Shown: piece by piece, positions 56,326 through 64,000 of the stretch
How the letters are laid out: each line of letters begins with the position of its first letter
How positions within the stretch are numbered: position 1 is the first letter of the stretch
Assembly (NCBI GenBank): GCA_945957605.1
Contig: CAMFLR010000011.1
Coordinates: 1-64,000 of the forward strand
Length of the DNA stretch: 64,000 nt
Direction of reading: 5' to 3'
Origin: an uncultured Isosphaeraceae bacterium
Lineage (GTDB): Bacteria > Planctomycetota > Planctomycetia > Isosphaerales > Isosphaeraceae
Translations under genes and position numbers: made by a program
The notes under the pieces: generated by a model
The model's database searches: none
What the model saw: the letters and a program-made list of their open reading frames with translations, nothing else
Told to the model about the DNA's origin: nothing

Positions 56326-56479
56326 ACATTGTGTAGGTTATGGGCTGGAAAAGGTGCTGGAGGGGCTTGAAGAGATTGGCGAAGCAATCGTGGAGCAAGT
56401 AGAAGAAGCAGTGCAAGACGTGGCAGAAAACGTCCAACAGGTGCTTGATTACTTCCTGCCTGAATCAGACTCAAAGTAA
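56297..56479 (+). CDS. Small acidic helical protein
   Basis: An ATG at 56297 has AGAGG 7 bases upstream. The 60-residue product is one long amphipathic acidic helix (KVLEGLEEIGEAIVEQVEEA, VQDVAENVQQVLDYF). It overlaps the last 29 bases of the kinase gene in another frame. It may be the first gene of the AT-rich segment that replaced the kinase's 3' end. No family is recognised. Its size makes the call uncertain. Confidence 0.5.
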   Translation: MFYKDSEKIEHCVGYGLEKVLEGLEEIGEAIVEQVEEAVQDVAENVQQVLDYFLPESDSK

Positions 56480-56493
56480 CATTTTGTGTGAAT

Positions 56494-57114
56494 TTAGGGC
56501 TTGAGGGTCTTCTTGTACTCGTCGGTTAAGCCGTAAAAGCAATCGATTTTCTCGAATCGGCTACCAAGTATCCAGGCTTCTTCCTGCGCTGTGCGTTTAG
56601 TCCTCAATCGTGCGTAATCGAATTGGGGGCTGTACTCCCACATGGCAACTTCCACGCTATAACGCTGAGTTTTGGTAACTGGCACCAATTCGGTAAACTC
56701 GATCTCTTCTTTGTTCGGCATGTTTACAATTCTATGATTATAAGTCTTGCCCCAGACTTCGCTCCCCAACTCGTCTTTGGCTGAAAGCGTCCAAATATAA
56801 AAGAATTCTGGACGTTGGTCGTACATCATGATTGATGTTTTAACGGCTATCCCTTTCGGGGTTTGCTCAAGCTTCATTTGGTTCATGTGCCCTGCTGCGT
56901 AAGACGTGGGGCTTGGATTGGGCTGAGGCTGGGGATTTGCTGCCCGCTTGGCTTGCAAAGCCTCAAATTCCGCTTTGGTGAGCTTCGTTTTGCTAAAGGC
57001 AGGAGCAGGAGTAGGTGCAGCCTTACGTTGAGCCAAGAGCTTGGTGGTTGCTATTGATGTGCAGACGATGATGGTTAAGACAGCCACTGCTTTAACGATT
57101 GTGGAACGTTTCAT
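56494..57114 (-). CDS. Exported or anchored protein, paralogue of 18002-18652
   Basis: The N terminus (MKRSTIVKAVAVLTIIVCTS) is a signal peptide or membrane anchor. The linker is shorter than in the paralogue and Ala/Pro-rich. The conserved domain runs GHMNQMKLEQTPKGIAVKTS, then FFYIWTLSAKDELGSEVWGK, VPVTKTQRYSVEVAMWEYSP, and KIDCFYGLTDEY. The two proteins agree at roughly three of four positions in this domain. The gene ends within 15 bp of the convergent small acidic gene. The function is unknown. Confidence 0.8.
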   Translation of the reverse strand: MKRSTIVKAVAVLTIIVCTSIATTKLLAQRKAAPTPAPAFSKTKLTKAEFEALQAKRAANPQPQPNPSPTSYAAGHMNQMKLEQTPKGIAVKTSIMMYDQRPEFFYIWTLSAKDELGSEVWGKTYNHRIVNMPNKEEIEFTELVPVTKTQRYSVEVAMWEYSPQFDYARLRTKRTAQEEAWILGSRFEKIDCFYGLTDEYKKTLKP

Positions 57115-57241
57115 GTTGAAAGCTCCTGATTTGGGTTGTTTATTGATTACAGTCTAAAACCCTCTGTGCCCACTTGCAAAACCAAATTCTTTTGGATAAA
57201 CGTATCGGCTTCCTTCCACTAGCCACAAGATAACCAGGTGC

Positions 57242-58128
57242 TTGATGAGCCCTTCCGAAATTGCCAAATGGTGGCAGACGTATTGGAAACGATGGAAGTA
57301 CGTTGATACATCGCTACTAGTGGTAGCTTTAGTGGTATTTCTGCTATCGATGATTGACACCTCCTACGCAGATTTTCGAAAAGCCGTGTTTCCGCACATT
57401 TTTGCGGAAGTAGTGAAAATCGGCATAGGTATTAAATTAATCGATATCGTCTTGGCTAAACACACAAAACATGACGATTTTAGAAAACGAGTCCTGACTA
57501 CCATTGAATCTTATTTGACGACGATGAATGACATTCTGAGGACAAAGAATAAAGATTTGATTTTAGACCTGACTCGTCGGCTGATTCTTGCGGACAGGCT
57601 CTTGAAGAACAAAGAGGAAGTAAGGGCACTGTCAAAGGATGAATTGAGGGACTTTAACCAGTGGCTAAGAGCTGCTGACCAATTGAAGAATCAAATCAAA
57701 TCCGTCCTCCCAGGTATTGACTCACTCTCAAACGCATTCGGTTTACTTCAAGCATTGATGATTTCTAATGCTCTACTGGACAAGGCCATCTTGTTTTGCC
57801 TCGCCCTTCAACATGTTATTCGCAGGAGTGGTTTAAGGAATTGATACGCATTGCAGAAGAATTGAAAGTGATCGATACCCCTATTTCAGCAACGGCAAGG
57901 GGCACCGTTGAGACTCATTTTGTCCAGCAAGCTGAAGAGATTGGTAAGTACCCTAGAGAAATCGTAGGAGCGTTCGAGAATTGGCACAAAGCGTTTATTG
58001 ACTTTATCCACGAACGACAGAAGTGTGATCAAGCTTTGACCACTGTGCGAGTGTCGTCTGATAAGATCATCGGAAACATTTTGAAAGAGACTGACTGGGA
58101 GTTTGAAGACTCTCAGCCAGCCGTCTAA
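57242..58128 (+). pseudogene. Membrane protein gene split by a frameshift
   Basis: The first frame (57242-57844) encodes two membrane helices (about 22-40 and 55-72) and a long charged helical region (DDFRKRVLTTIESYLTTMND, then NQWLRAADQLKNQIKS). It ends in a short unlike tail. The second frame (from about 57796 to 58128) continues with the same composition (CYSQEWFKELIRIAEELKV; AEEIGKYPREIVGAFENW). Joining them at 57790-57800, next to a run of four Ts, gives one protein of about 295 residues. No family is recognised. A sequencing or assembly error is the alternative to real decay. The gene is AT-rich. Confidence 0.6.
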
Positions 58129-58157
58129 TTTAGCGACCGGAGAACATCGGTAGCCAA

Positions 58158-58936
58158 TCAAGCAGTTACCGATGGGTTCTTACGGAGAAACTCTTTGTAC
58201 ATCTCATGGAAAAACCAGATCATGACCGCCGTCGCACCCATTTCGCCACTCATCATTGCGTTCACGTATCTTTTTGCATACATTTGTCCTGCTTCAGGGA
58301 TCTTACTGGAATGATCCAAAACGAAGTAACACAATCCGTAGGCAATCACAAACGCTAGAACCACGTAGATACAATATTTCCAAGTATGCCAATAACGAGC
58401 GACTTTTCGTCCCGGTGGCTTTTTGTACTCAAGAAACTCACTAGCCATAACAATTGAGAAAACCCAAAAGAGATAACAAGCCCTAAATGAGAAGAAATAA
58501 AGAATTGCTGCTATTCCTGCAACGGGAAGAAAGAATGCACCCATAACATAAAAAATGTAACTGCTTTCCATCTGTCCAAATCTAATCGGTTGTGTACCGA
58601 TTCGGTCAAAAACTCGACGTGAACATAACGAAATATATTGCAAGCAAGCCCAATCGACAAACAAGCAATTGCTACTCGAATTGCCACAATTTCGAGATCA
58701 TCCACTCCAGTCAATGAAAAGATGGCAGCAAGGCACACTCCCGCCAACACCCCGTGGACTTGTCCAATTGTGGCGATGTTCCTTTTGGCCTTGTCGACGG
58801 TTGGCATCCCTTGGTCAAAGCGACTCGGATATAGAGCTACCGAAGCAGTGACAACTGCAACTATCGTTGCCAAGGGAAAATCTACGCTGCCATCATCGGT
58901 TTGTTCTTGGTTCACGGGATAATCAGTTTCGCTCAT
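58158..58936 (-). pseudogene. Membrane protein gene split by a frameshift in a T6 run
   Basis: The N-terminal frame (from 58936) opens MSETDYPVNQEQTDDGSV and holds about three membrane helices. It runs out at DRWKAVTFFMLWVH. The C-terminal frame (to 58158) picks up as YVMGAFFLPVAGIAAILYFF and continues with two to three more helices. The switch lies at a run of six Ts near 58557, a typical place for a one-base indel. The joined protein would have ~258 residues and about six helices. No family is recognised. An error in the assembly is possible. Confidence 0.65.
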
Positions 58937-59200
58937 TGTCTCTTCCCTTTCAGGGCTAACGCTGCCTCAAATGGACACGGAACCGATAGCCACCTTGGCT
59001 AGATATTTGGAAACTGACGCTTGCTCCTGCGTTTATTGAAAGTCATACGCTCCCTCATTGTTCGGCTTGCCTGCCTCATACCAAAAATAGAAATGCCAAG
59101 TCCTCCGATGCCGATTAACAGCAATAGAATCGATGGCAAAACCAGCGCAACGTAGGTTGGGCTGTGACCTTCCCCACGTTTTATGGGCGCGGGTTAGGGA

Positions 59201-60061
59201 TTATCCGAACCGTTCCTCGTACTGAACTGGACTGCGGTAGCCGAGCGTCGAATGCAGACGCTGGCGATTATAGAAGACCTCGACGTACTCGAACAACGAG
59301 CCATGAGCCGCTGTGCGGCTCGTGTATCGTGCCTGGTGGACCAACTCCTGCTTGAGCGTCCCGAAGAAGCTCTCCATCACCGCGTTGTCGTAGCACTCGC
59401 CCGTGCGACTCATGCTCACTTCCAGGCCATGGGAGGCCAGCAACCGCTGGTAGTCGCCAGAGGCATACTGCACACCCCGGTCGCTGTGATGCAGCAAGGG
59501 CCCCGCGGGACGCCTTTGCTTCAGGGCCATCTCAAGGGCCTGGCTGACCAGTTCGCTTCTCATGTGGTCCGCCGTCGCCCAGCCGATCACGCGGCGGCTG
59601 AACAGGTCGAGTACAACCGCCAGGTACAGCCAACCCTCTGCCGTGGGGATGTAGGTGATGTCGCCGACCCATACGGAGTCGGCACGCTCCGGGTAGAACT
59701 GCCGGTCCAGCACGTTAGGCGCCACCGGATGATGATGCTGGCTGTCGGTAGTGCGAACCACGAAACGTCGGGCTGTGCGTGCTCGCACGCCGGCAGACCT
59801 CATGAGCTTGGCCACCGTGTTCACACTGCATTTCTGGCCCTGGCGTTCCAGCGCTTTTTGTATCCGCGGTGAGCCGTAAATGCACCGGTTCTCCCGGTGC
59901 ACGGCCTCGATCTGTTGGACTAACGCGGCTTGCCGCCGGGCTCGTGGGCTCTGTGGCCTTCCACGCCACGCGTAGAAGCCGCTGCGAGTCACGCTCAGAA
60001 CCTCGCACATCAGCTCCACGGTGAAATCGCCGCGATGTTCGTCGATGAACGCGAACTTCAC
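59201..60061 (-). CDS. IS3-family transposase, orfB (DDE integrase domain)
   Basis: The DDE catalytic residues are all present: Asp134 in WVGDITYIPT, Asp194 in LLHHSDRGVQYAS, and Glu230 in NAVMESFFGTLKQE. The N-terminal HTH_21 region (CEVLSVTRSGFYAWRGRPQS) and the C-terminal YNRQRLHSTLGYRSPVQYE are standard for the family. It starts with a GTG that overlaps the orfA stop (GTGA). The product is normally made as an OrfAB fusion by -1 frameshifting in orfA. Confidence 0.95.
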   Translation of the reverse strand: MKFAFIDEHRGDFTVELMCEVLSVTRSGFYAWRGRPQSPRARRQAALVQQIEAVHRENRCIYGSPRIQKALERQGQKCSVNTVAKLMRSAGVRARTARRFVVRTTDSQHHHPVAPNVLDRQFYPERADSVWVGDITYIPTAEGWLYLAVVLDLFSRRVIGWATADHMRSELVSQALEMALKQRRPAGPLLHHSDRGVQYASGDYQRLLASHGLEVSMSRTGECYDNAVMESFFGTLKQELVHQARYTSRTAAHGSLFEYVEVFYNRQRLHSTLGYRSPVQYEERFG

Positions 60062-60339
60062 GGCAGTTCCTTGGCGAAGAAGGCCGTCGCTTTTTTTAGG
60101 ATTTCACGCTCGAGCGTCAGTCGCCGGTTCTCTTCGCGGAGCCGGGCATTCTCCGCTTTGAGGGCAGCCGGATCGTCGCTGGTTGGCCCAGAGGCCTGGG
60201 GCAGTTCGCGGACCCAGGCGCGGATCGAAGCTGGGTCAACACCAAGGCTCCTGGCAGCCTGAGCTGCGGTGTAGCCCTGCTCAGTCACGAGTCGGGCAGC
60301 GGATTCCTTGAATTCTTGCGTGTACGTGCGTCGCGCCAT
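60058..60339 (-). CDS. IS3-family transposase, orfA (HTH DNA-binding subunit)
   Basis: The start at 60339 has a perfect SD (AAGGAG, 6 bases upstream). The protein opens MARRTYTQEFKESAARLVTE and carries the HTH GYTAAQAARSLGVDPASIRA and the leucine-zipper tail ALKAENARLREENRRLTLER. Near its end a run of seven As (codons CTA AAA AAA GCG, about 60091-60097) is the typical -1 slippery site that joins OrfA to OrfB. Confidence 0.94.
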   Translation of the reverse strand: MARRTYTQEFKESAARLVTEQGYTAAQAARSLGVDPASIRAWVRELPQASGPTSDDPAALKAENARLREENRRLTLEREILKKATAFFAKELP

Positions 60340-61274
60340 GACTTGCTCCTTCATTGGCTATAATGCCAATTCTTGAGAGCGCCCACAATTCGTGGGGAGG
60401 GTCACTGTTCATCAAATCGGAAAATGAATTCCTTTCAGACTGATTTCTAGTGTAAGTTGCGAGCACAAGCAAACACCAACCGACTACTAAACAAATATTA
60501 GCTAACAACATGTTATCTTTCTTGAATACGTGACTTCTTAACGGCAATTGATACTCGATTGACCAACCTTGTGCACCCCCACTCGCTTTCGCATCCATTT
60601 TTCCGTCACATGTGAATGATATATGAACGATTTGTTTGTGATGTTTTCTGCTGTTCAGGTAGGGCAATGTAACGTCAACCGCATTTCTGCCATGAGGTGC
60701 AAAGCTCACTGTGTAACCTTGCGATTGTTTCGGTTCCGAGTTTGCCACGTAACTAAGCACTTGTGTTTCATCGGGAAATTCAAAACGAATCGATGGGCTC
60801 GTGATGATTTCGTTCCCGAAGTTGTACACGTCAAATTCCAGATTCCCCAAACGGTCAACTTGCTTTCCCTTGAAGGTTATCTCGATGTGCTCCAACGCTT
60901 CAGGTCTAATTTTGACAAGGCTCGTCTGCGCCACTTCACGGCAGATAATCTTCTGAGGGCGTTTTTTATCCGCCTTGAACTAGATTACAAACAGAATGAT
61001 TGATGTGATCCATCCAAGGACGGCAACAACCACTTTCCAATCCAAGTTCATGGTGTAATCTCGCAGTCGAAAAAAACTGGCGTTGTTCAACAAATTAGAT
61101 GGCAAATCTACGCCATCTGTTGGCACTCAAAAACCAGTTTAATCAATTTCCAAGACTGGGCCAGAAATTCGGAGCGTAAAAGACAAGGTGGCCGGACGCT
61201 TCACCGGACCAATCTTGCCCCTAAATCTTGCCCCCAAAACCGTCGCCGTAAGTCTTTGTCTTATAAGGGCTTAT

Positions 61275-61350
<76 letters not shown>

Positions 61351-61414
61351 TACGTTTGAGAAGGAGCATCATACCGTCTGACGTCGACTCGCGGCAATTG
61401 CAGAGTTTCTGACT

Positions 61415-62233
61415 TCATGAGTTGAAGATGCGCCGGGTGAAGCGGTCGAATCCGCGATCGACGAAACGAGGTATGGCGCGGTTTACAAGCAGGAGCAGGC
61501 GACCGTCGAAGGTGAGCGTCAGTTCGTTTTTGCGGGTTTGGATCGCTTTGAGAGCTCTTTTCGCGACGTAGTCGGGCTTCATTACGCGGCGATCGGTGAC
61601 TTTCATGCGTGCGGTGTCGGCGAGCAGATTGGCTTCGAATTCGGTTGCTGTAAAGCCGGGGTTGAGAAGTAGCACGTGAATTCCGTGCTTGGCCCATTCG
61701 GCGCGAATGGATTCGGTGAACCCGGCGACGGCGAATTTGCTCGCGGAATATTCCGAGCGGCCGGGCAGTCCGCGGCGGGCGACGATTGAGCCTAGATTCA
61801 CGAGACTTGGCGATGTTCCGGCTGCGAGTAAGGGCGCGAGCAGGCGCGTGAGCTCCGCGAGGGCGAAGACGTTGATCTCGAACATCTCGCGGAGCACGGC
61901 GGGCGAGTGGGTGTCGAAATGTCCGGTCGCACCGACCCCGGCGCTGTTGATTGCGATGTCGAGTTGACTGTCAAATCGCTTTGAGGCGTTTTGAATCAAT
62001 CGCTGGCGATCGGCTTCGGCCGTTAGATCGGCAGGTTCGATTGCGACCGAATTGGGATCGATACCGGCGGCGATCAGTTCGGCGCGAACCGACTCTAGAC
62101 GGTCGATGGACCTTCCGGAGAGGACGACGTTCGCGCCGGCGTGGGCGAGTGCTGTTGCAAGGGCGCGGCCGATTCCTGACGAGGCGCCGGTGACGAGACA
62201 ACGCGCACCTTCAAACGATCGACGCCACTTCAT
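61415..62233 (-). CDS. Short-chain dehydrogenase/reductase (SDR)
   Basis: The NAD(P)-binding motif TGASSGIG (residues 15-22), the NSAGVG motif, the catalytic Ser in LVNLGSIVARRG and the YSASK motif (Tyr and Lys) are all present. The C terminus carries a hydrophobic stretch (LLLLVNRAIPRF). That is typical of the classical SDRs acting near membranes on sterol-, retinol- or lipid-like substrates. The actual substrate is unknown. The gene follows the lipoprotein gene by 30 bp on the same strand. Confidence 0.93.
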   Translation of the reverse strand: MKWRRSFEGARCLVTGASSGIGRALATALAHAGANVVLSGRSIDRLESVRAELIAAGIDPNSVAIEPADLTAEADRQRLIQNASKRFDSQLDIAINSAGVGATGHFDTHSPAVLREMFEINVFALAELTRLLAPLLAAGTSPSLVNLGSIVARRGLPGRSEYSASKFAVAGFTESIRAEWAKHGIHVLLLNPGFTATEFEANLLADTARMKVTDRRVMKPDYVAKRALKAIQTRKNELTLTFDGRLLLLVNRAIPRFVDRGFDRFTRRIFNS

Positions 62234-62263
62234 GAGGCTTGCGTCCTTCGCGGCGATCGCAGG

Positions 62264-62626
62264 TCAACGGCTGCGGGTATTGTCGTCGATCGAACCTTCG
62301 ACACGCGTGGTCGCCAGGCTTTCTGGGTCGGAACGACGCCAGCCGCTTGTGCTGCGACCATTCGGTTCGCTCACAACGACCTTGGGTCGAGGGGCGTCGT
62401 TGATGCTGGTCGACGACGAACGCGGGGCCCCTTGGCTTACGACGACGCCTTCGGCGGGCGCTTCGCAGACCGCGCCATAGCGGACGACGGGCGCGCTTGC
62501 GGCGGCGGGGGCGCAAGCGGGTTGGTGGTTGTAGCACCAGTGGCAGCAACCGCCCTGGGAAATCAGGCCGAATACGGCGAGCAAGATCGGACGGATTCGT
62601 GAGTTGCGCTGGTAACCGGTCGACAT
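62264..62626 (-). CDS. Small Cys-rich lipoprotein, unknown function
   Basis: The N terminus (IRPILLAVFGLISQGGC) is a lipoprotein signal ending at a Cys, with CCHWC just behind it. The rest (VVRYGAVCEAP, RSSSTSINDAPRPKVVVSEP) is polar and probably disordered. No family is recognised. It lies upstream of the SDR gene and may be transcribed with it. Confidence 0.65.
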   Translation of the reverse strand: MSTGYQRNSRIRPILLAVFGLISQGGCCHWCYNHQPACAPAAASAPVVRYGAVCEAPAEGVVVSQGAPRSSSTSINDAPRPKVVVSEPNGRSTSGWRRSDPESLATTRVEGSIDDNTRSR

Positions 62627-62901
62627 GGCGATCCTCCCTGGCCCGACCGCGAGCGGTGCAAGACCGAGGCTGGTCTTCCTTGCGGATCGTGGAGCGTAAA
62701 TGGTTTGGGGAGTGCGTCGAGGTGTGGGCGCGTAACGAAACAGCGGTGTTTCTCGGGCAGCGCGGGCAATTTATCCCAAATCGCCGAATTCACCAAGCTC
62801 AGTTTTTGGATCGGTACTTATCGCGATTCCGCGCATCACGGAGTGATCGTCAGTTTTTTCAGGTCGTGCTAAGACTTGTTGTATCGTTCCCAACCGCGAG
62901 T

Positions 62902-63414
62902 TCACGAGCTGGAAGGAGAAGTGGGTTCGATGTATCGGTTTTCGACTCGTTTGATGTTCATCCAGGCCACGAACGTTGCGAAGAGTCCCCCGACTACTGC
63001 TGCCATGAGTTGGGGGATAAACCATACGAAGGCGGCCGTCATCATCACGGGCAGATTGCTGCCTCCGCTGATGTAAAGCCGCGGTGCGTAGGGGATCAGA
63101 GCAAGCACTCCGTCTGCAAACTGCGTGTAAGACAACAACCACCCGAACAATGCCGAATCTTGAACACTGAAGCCCCACGCAAACACCGCCATTGCTGCGA
63201 TGCTGGCGATGACGAAGCCTGACCAGAATGCCCGCGCGAGGCCCAAGCGCTTGATCGCACATATGAGCGCGAACTGGGAGACCAACGCCATCAACGCGAG
63301 CCCGAGAGCTAACTCAATATCTTCGCGATAGAGGGCACGGGCTGCCGCGATATTCACGGCCGTGATACCGACGACAACCATGATTCGGGCGAGCGTGAAG
63401 GTTGGCTTCTTCAT
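62902..63414 (-). CDS. Multi-pass membrane protein, unknown function
   Basis: The ATG at 63414 has GGAG 5 bases upstream and opens MKKPTFTLARIMVVVGITAV. About five hydrophobic helices follow (LALGLALMALVSQFALICAI, FVIASIAAMAVFAW, LIPYAPRLYISG, FIPQLMAAVVGGLFATFVAW). No catalytic motif is visible. It starts 10 bp after the PlsC gene on the same strand, so the two form an operon, perhaps for membrane-lipid or envelope functions. Confidence 0.75.
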   Translation of the reverse strand: MKKPTFTLARIMVVVGITAVNIAAARALYREDIELALGLALMALVSQFALICAIKRLGLARAFWSGFVIASIAAMAVFAWGFSVQDSALFGWLLSYTQFADGVLALIPYAPRLYISGGSNLPVMMTAAFVWFIPQLMAAVVGGLFATFVAWMNIKRVENRYIEPTSPSSS

Positions 63415-63424
63415 GGCTCTCCTA

Positions 63425-64000
63425 TCAGGAGACGGCGGTATCTCGGGCGAGCCCACGGCGCGCGATGCGCTGGCATTCGAGCATGCGTTCGCGGATGAGC
63501 GTTGTGAGAGTTTCGCCGTCGAGAGCTGTTACCTCGTCGACGGAAATCGGCGTGCCGAAATGGACGCGGACCGGGTACGGCGACGGGAAAAGGCGTGCGC
63601 GGGGCCAGGCTTCGTACGTCCCCGCCACGGCTGCGGGGATGACCATGACCTTGGCTCGCGAACCAAGGAGCGAGATGCCAGCTTTTACTTCGCCGAGCTC
63701 GCCGTCGCGGCTGCGGGTACCTTCGGGAAAGAGAGTGACGATGCCGCCGGCTCGAAGACGCCGGAGTGTTTCCTTCATGCCCGATGCGCCAAGACCGTCG
63801 CGCTGGATGGGGAAGCCGCCGACGGAGCGAATGAATGCTCCGACTCCGGGGACGAAGAGCGTCGAGCGCGCGACATAATTCAGCGGGCGCTGGAGCAGGA
63901 TGCCGATGACGAAGACGTCGAGATGGCTGAGGTGGTTTGAGACGAGTAGCGCCGAGCCGGATTTGGGGAGATTGCTCCGCCCCGTAGCGCGCAGGCCGTA
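63425..64000 (-). CDS. plsC: 1-acyl-sn-glycerol-3-phosphate acyltransferase (PlsC), 5' end outside the window
   Basis: The frame stays open to the window edge, so the gene's start lies beyond 64000. The visible part has the acyltransferase motifs in order: SNHLSHLDVFVIG (H-x4-D catalytic pair), GGFPIQRDG, TLFPEGTRSRDG (phosphate binding) and IPAAVAGTYEAWPRA. PlsC adds the second acyl chain to lysophosphatidic acid at the inner membrane. The C-terminal part looks complete. It heads the operon with the membrane protein at 62902. Confidence 0.93.
   Translation of the reverse strand, partial: YGLRATGRSNLPKSGSALLVSNHLSHLDVFVIGILLQRPLNYVARSTLFVPGVGAFIRSVGGFPIQRDGLGASGMKETLRRLRAGGIVTLFPEGTRSRDGELGEVKAGISLLGSRAKVMVIPAAVAGTYEAWPRARLFPSPYPVRVHFGTPISVDEVTALDGETLTTLIRERMLECQRIARRGLARDTAVS

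Larger units (their letters stand above)
59165..60404 (-). mobile_element. IS3-family insertion sequence, complete (1240 bp)
   Basis: The ends are inverted repeats: TGACCTTCCCCACG at 59165 and, inverted, TGACCCTCCCCACG at 60404, extending imperfectly to TGGGCGC. A 3-bp target duplication CTG flanks it (59162-59164 and 60405-60407). It carries intact orfA and orfB. It interrupts the membrane protein gene at 58999-61051. The repaired frame across the site confirms both boundaries. A solo copy of its right end lies at 40891-40956. Confidence 0.93.
58999..61051 (-). pseudogene. Membrane protein gene interrupted by an IS3 element and a stop codon
   Basis: Translation starts at the ATG at 61051 (MNLDWKVVVAVLGWITSIIL), meets an in-frame TAG after LFVI (near 60980), and reads on as FKADKKRPQKIICREVAQTS. 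The body includes DRLGNLEFDVYNFGNEI and a membrane helix (LANICLVVGWCLLVLATY). At ...DLMNS it is cut by the element at 59165-60404. Removing the element and one CTG target copy restores the frame exactly: ...SDLMNSPTYVALVLPSILLL, then LIGIGGLGISIFGM, with a stop at 58999. The repaired gene has 270 codons. No family is recognised. Confidence 0.85.

Noticed and set aside
57780..57810. Programmed frameshift in the membrane-protein gene
   Set aside because: The site lacks a proper slippery heptamer and a downstream structure that I can see, so decay or an assembly error is more likely.

Overview
The window reads as chromosomal DNA of a soil or freshwater planctomycete (Planctomycetota; Gemmataceae or Isosphaeraceae are my best guess). 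The grounds are three very large secreted proteins with the planctomycete N-terminal motif (arginine-rich stretch, then L-E/D-x-R/K-x-L-L), a fragment of a planctomycete-type ECF sigma factor, a PknB-type kinase with a DWG motif, many orphan secreted proteins, and LRR and pentapeptide proteins. The taxon is inferred, not tested. Genes are loosely packed, and the gaps hold many remnants of mobile elements.

0-14.5 kb: orphan exported and membrane proteins, a truncated ECF sigma factor, a Tat-exported intradiol-dioxygenase-like protein, and an arsenic operon (arsR, arsM, a thioredoxin-type arsenate reductase with an unusual N-terminal extension) under a palindromic operator. An orphan RND adaptor lipoprotein and an MgtC-family protein follow. 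14.5-22 kb: IS5 debris, two good copies of a 177-bp MITE, a decayed cysteine-peptidase (toxin-like) fragment with a downstream partner gene, an LRR membrane protein, the first copy of a paralogous secreted protein, and a membrane-anchored P-loop NTPase fused to pentapeptide repeats. 22.3-25.9 kb: a GC-rich block with a RibD-type reductase, DinB, DUF899 and a deaminase on one strand, converging on an ArsR-SRPBCC-DUF4287 operon with its own operator and terminator.

26-50 kb: the secreted giants: a sedolisin (S53) protease with three 112-residue FG-GAP units, a 3028-residue multi-domain protein with a transglutaminase fold that lacks its cysteine, a Spy-like/lectin-like protein, and a 2239-residue protein with delta-60 repeats, eleven 77-residue repeats and a DUF4214 tail. 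50-61 kb: an ISL3 pseudogene, an HNH-like protein, a truncated Ser/Thr kinase, and an AT-rich decaying island. There, three consecutive membrane-protein genes are each broken (two frameshifts; one stop codon plus an intact IS3 element whose removal restores the frame exactly). 61.3-64 kb: tRNA-Val(TAC), a short-chain dehydrogenase, a lipoprotein, a membrane protein and the 3' part of a PlsC acyltransferase that runs off the window.

I found no CRISPR array, rRNA, prophage or complete known defence system. The least familiar items are the NTPase-pentapeptide membrane protein, the MITE family, the toxin-like/partner remnant at 15-16 kb, and the decaying membrane-protein island.
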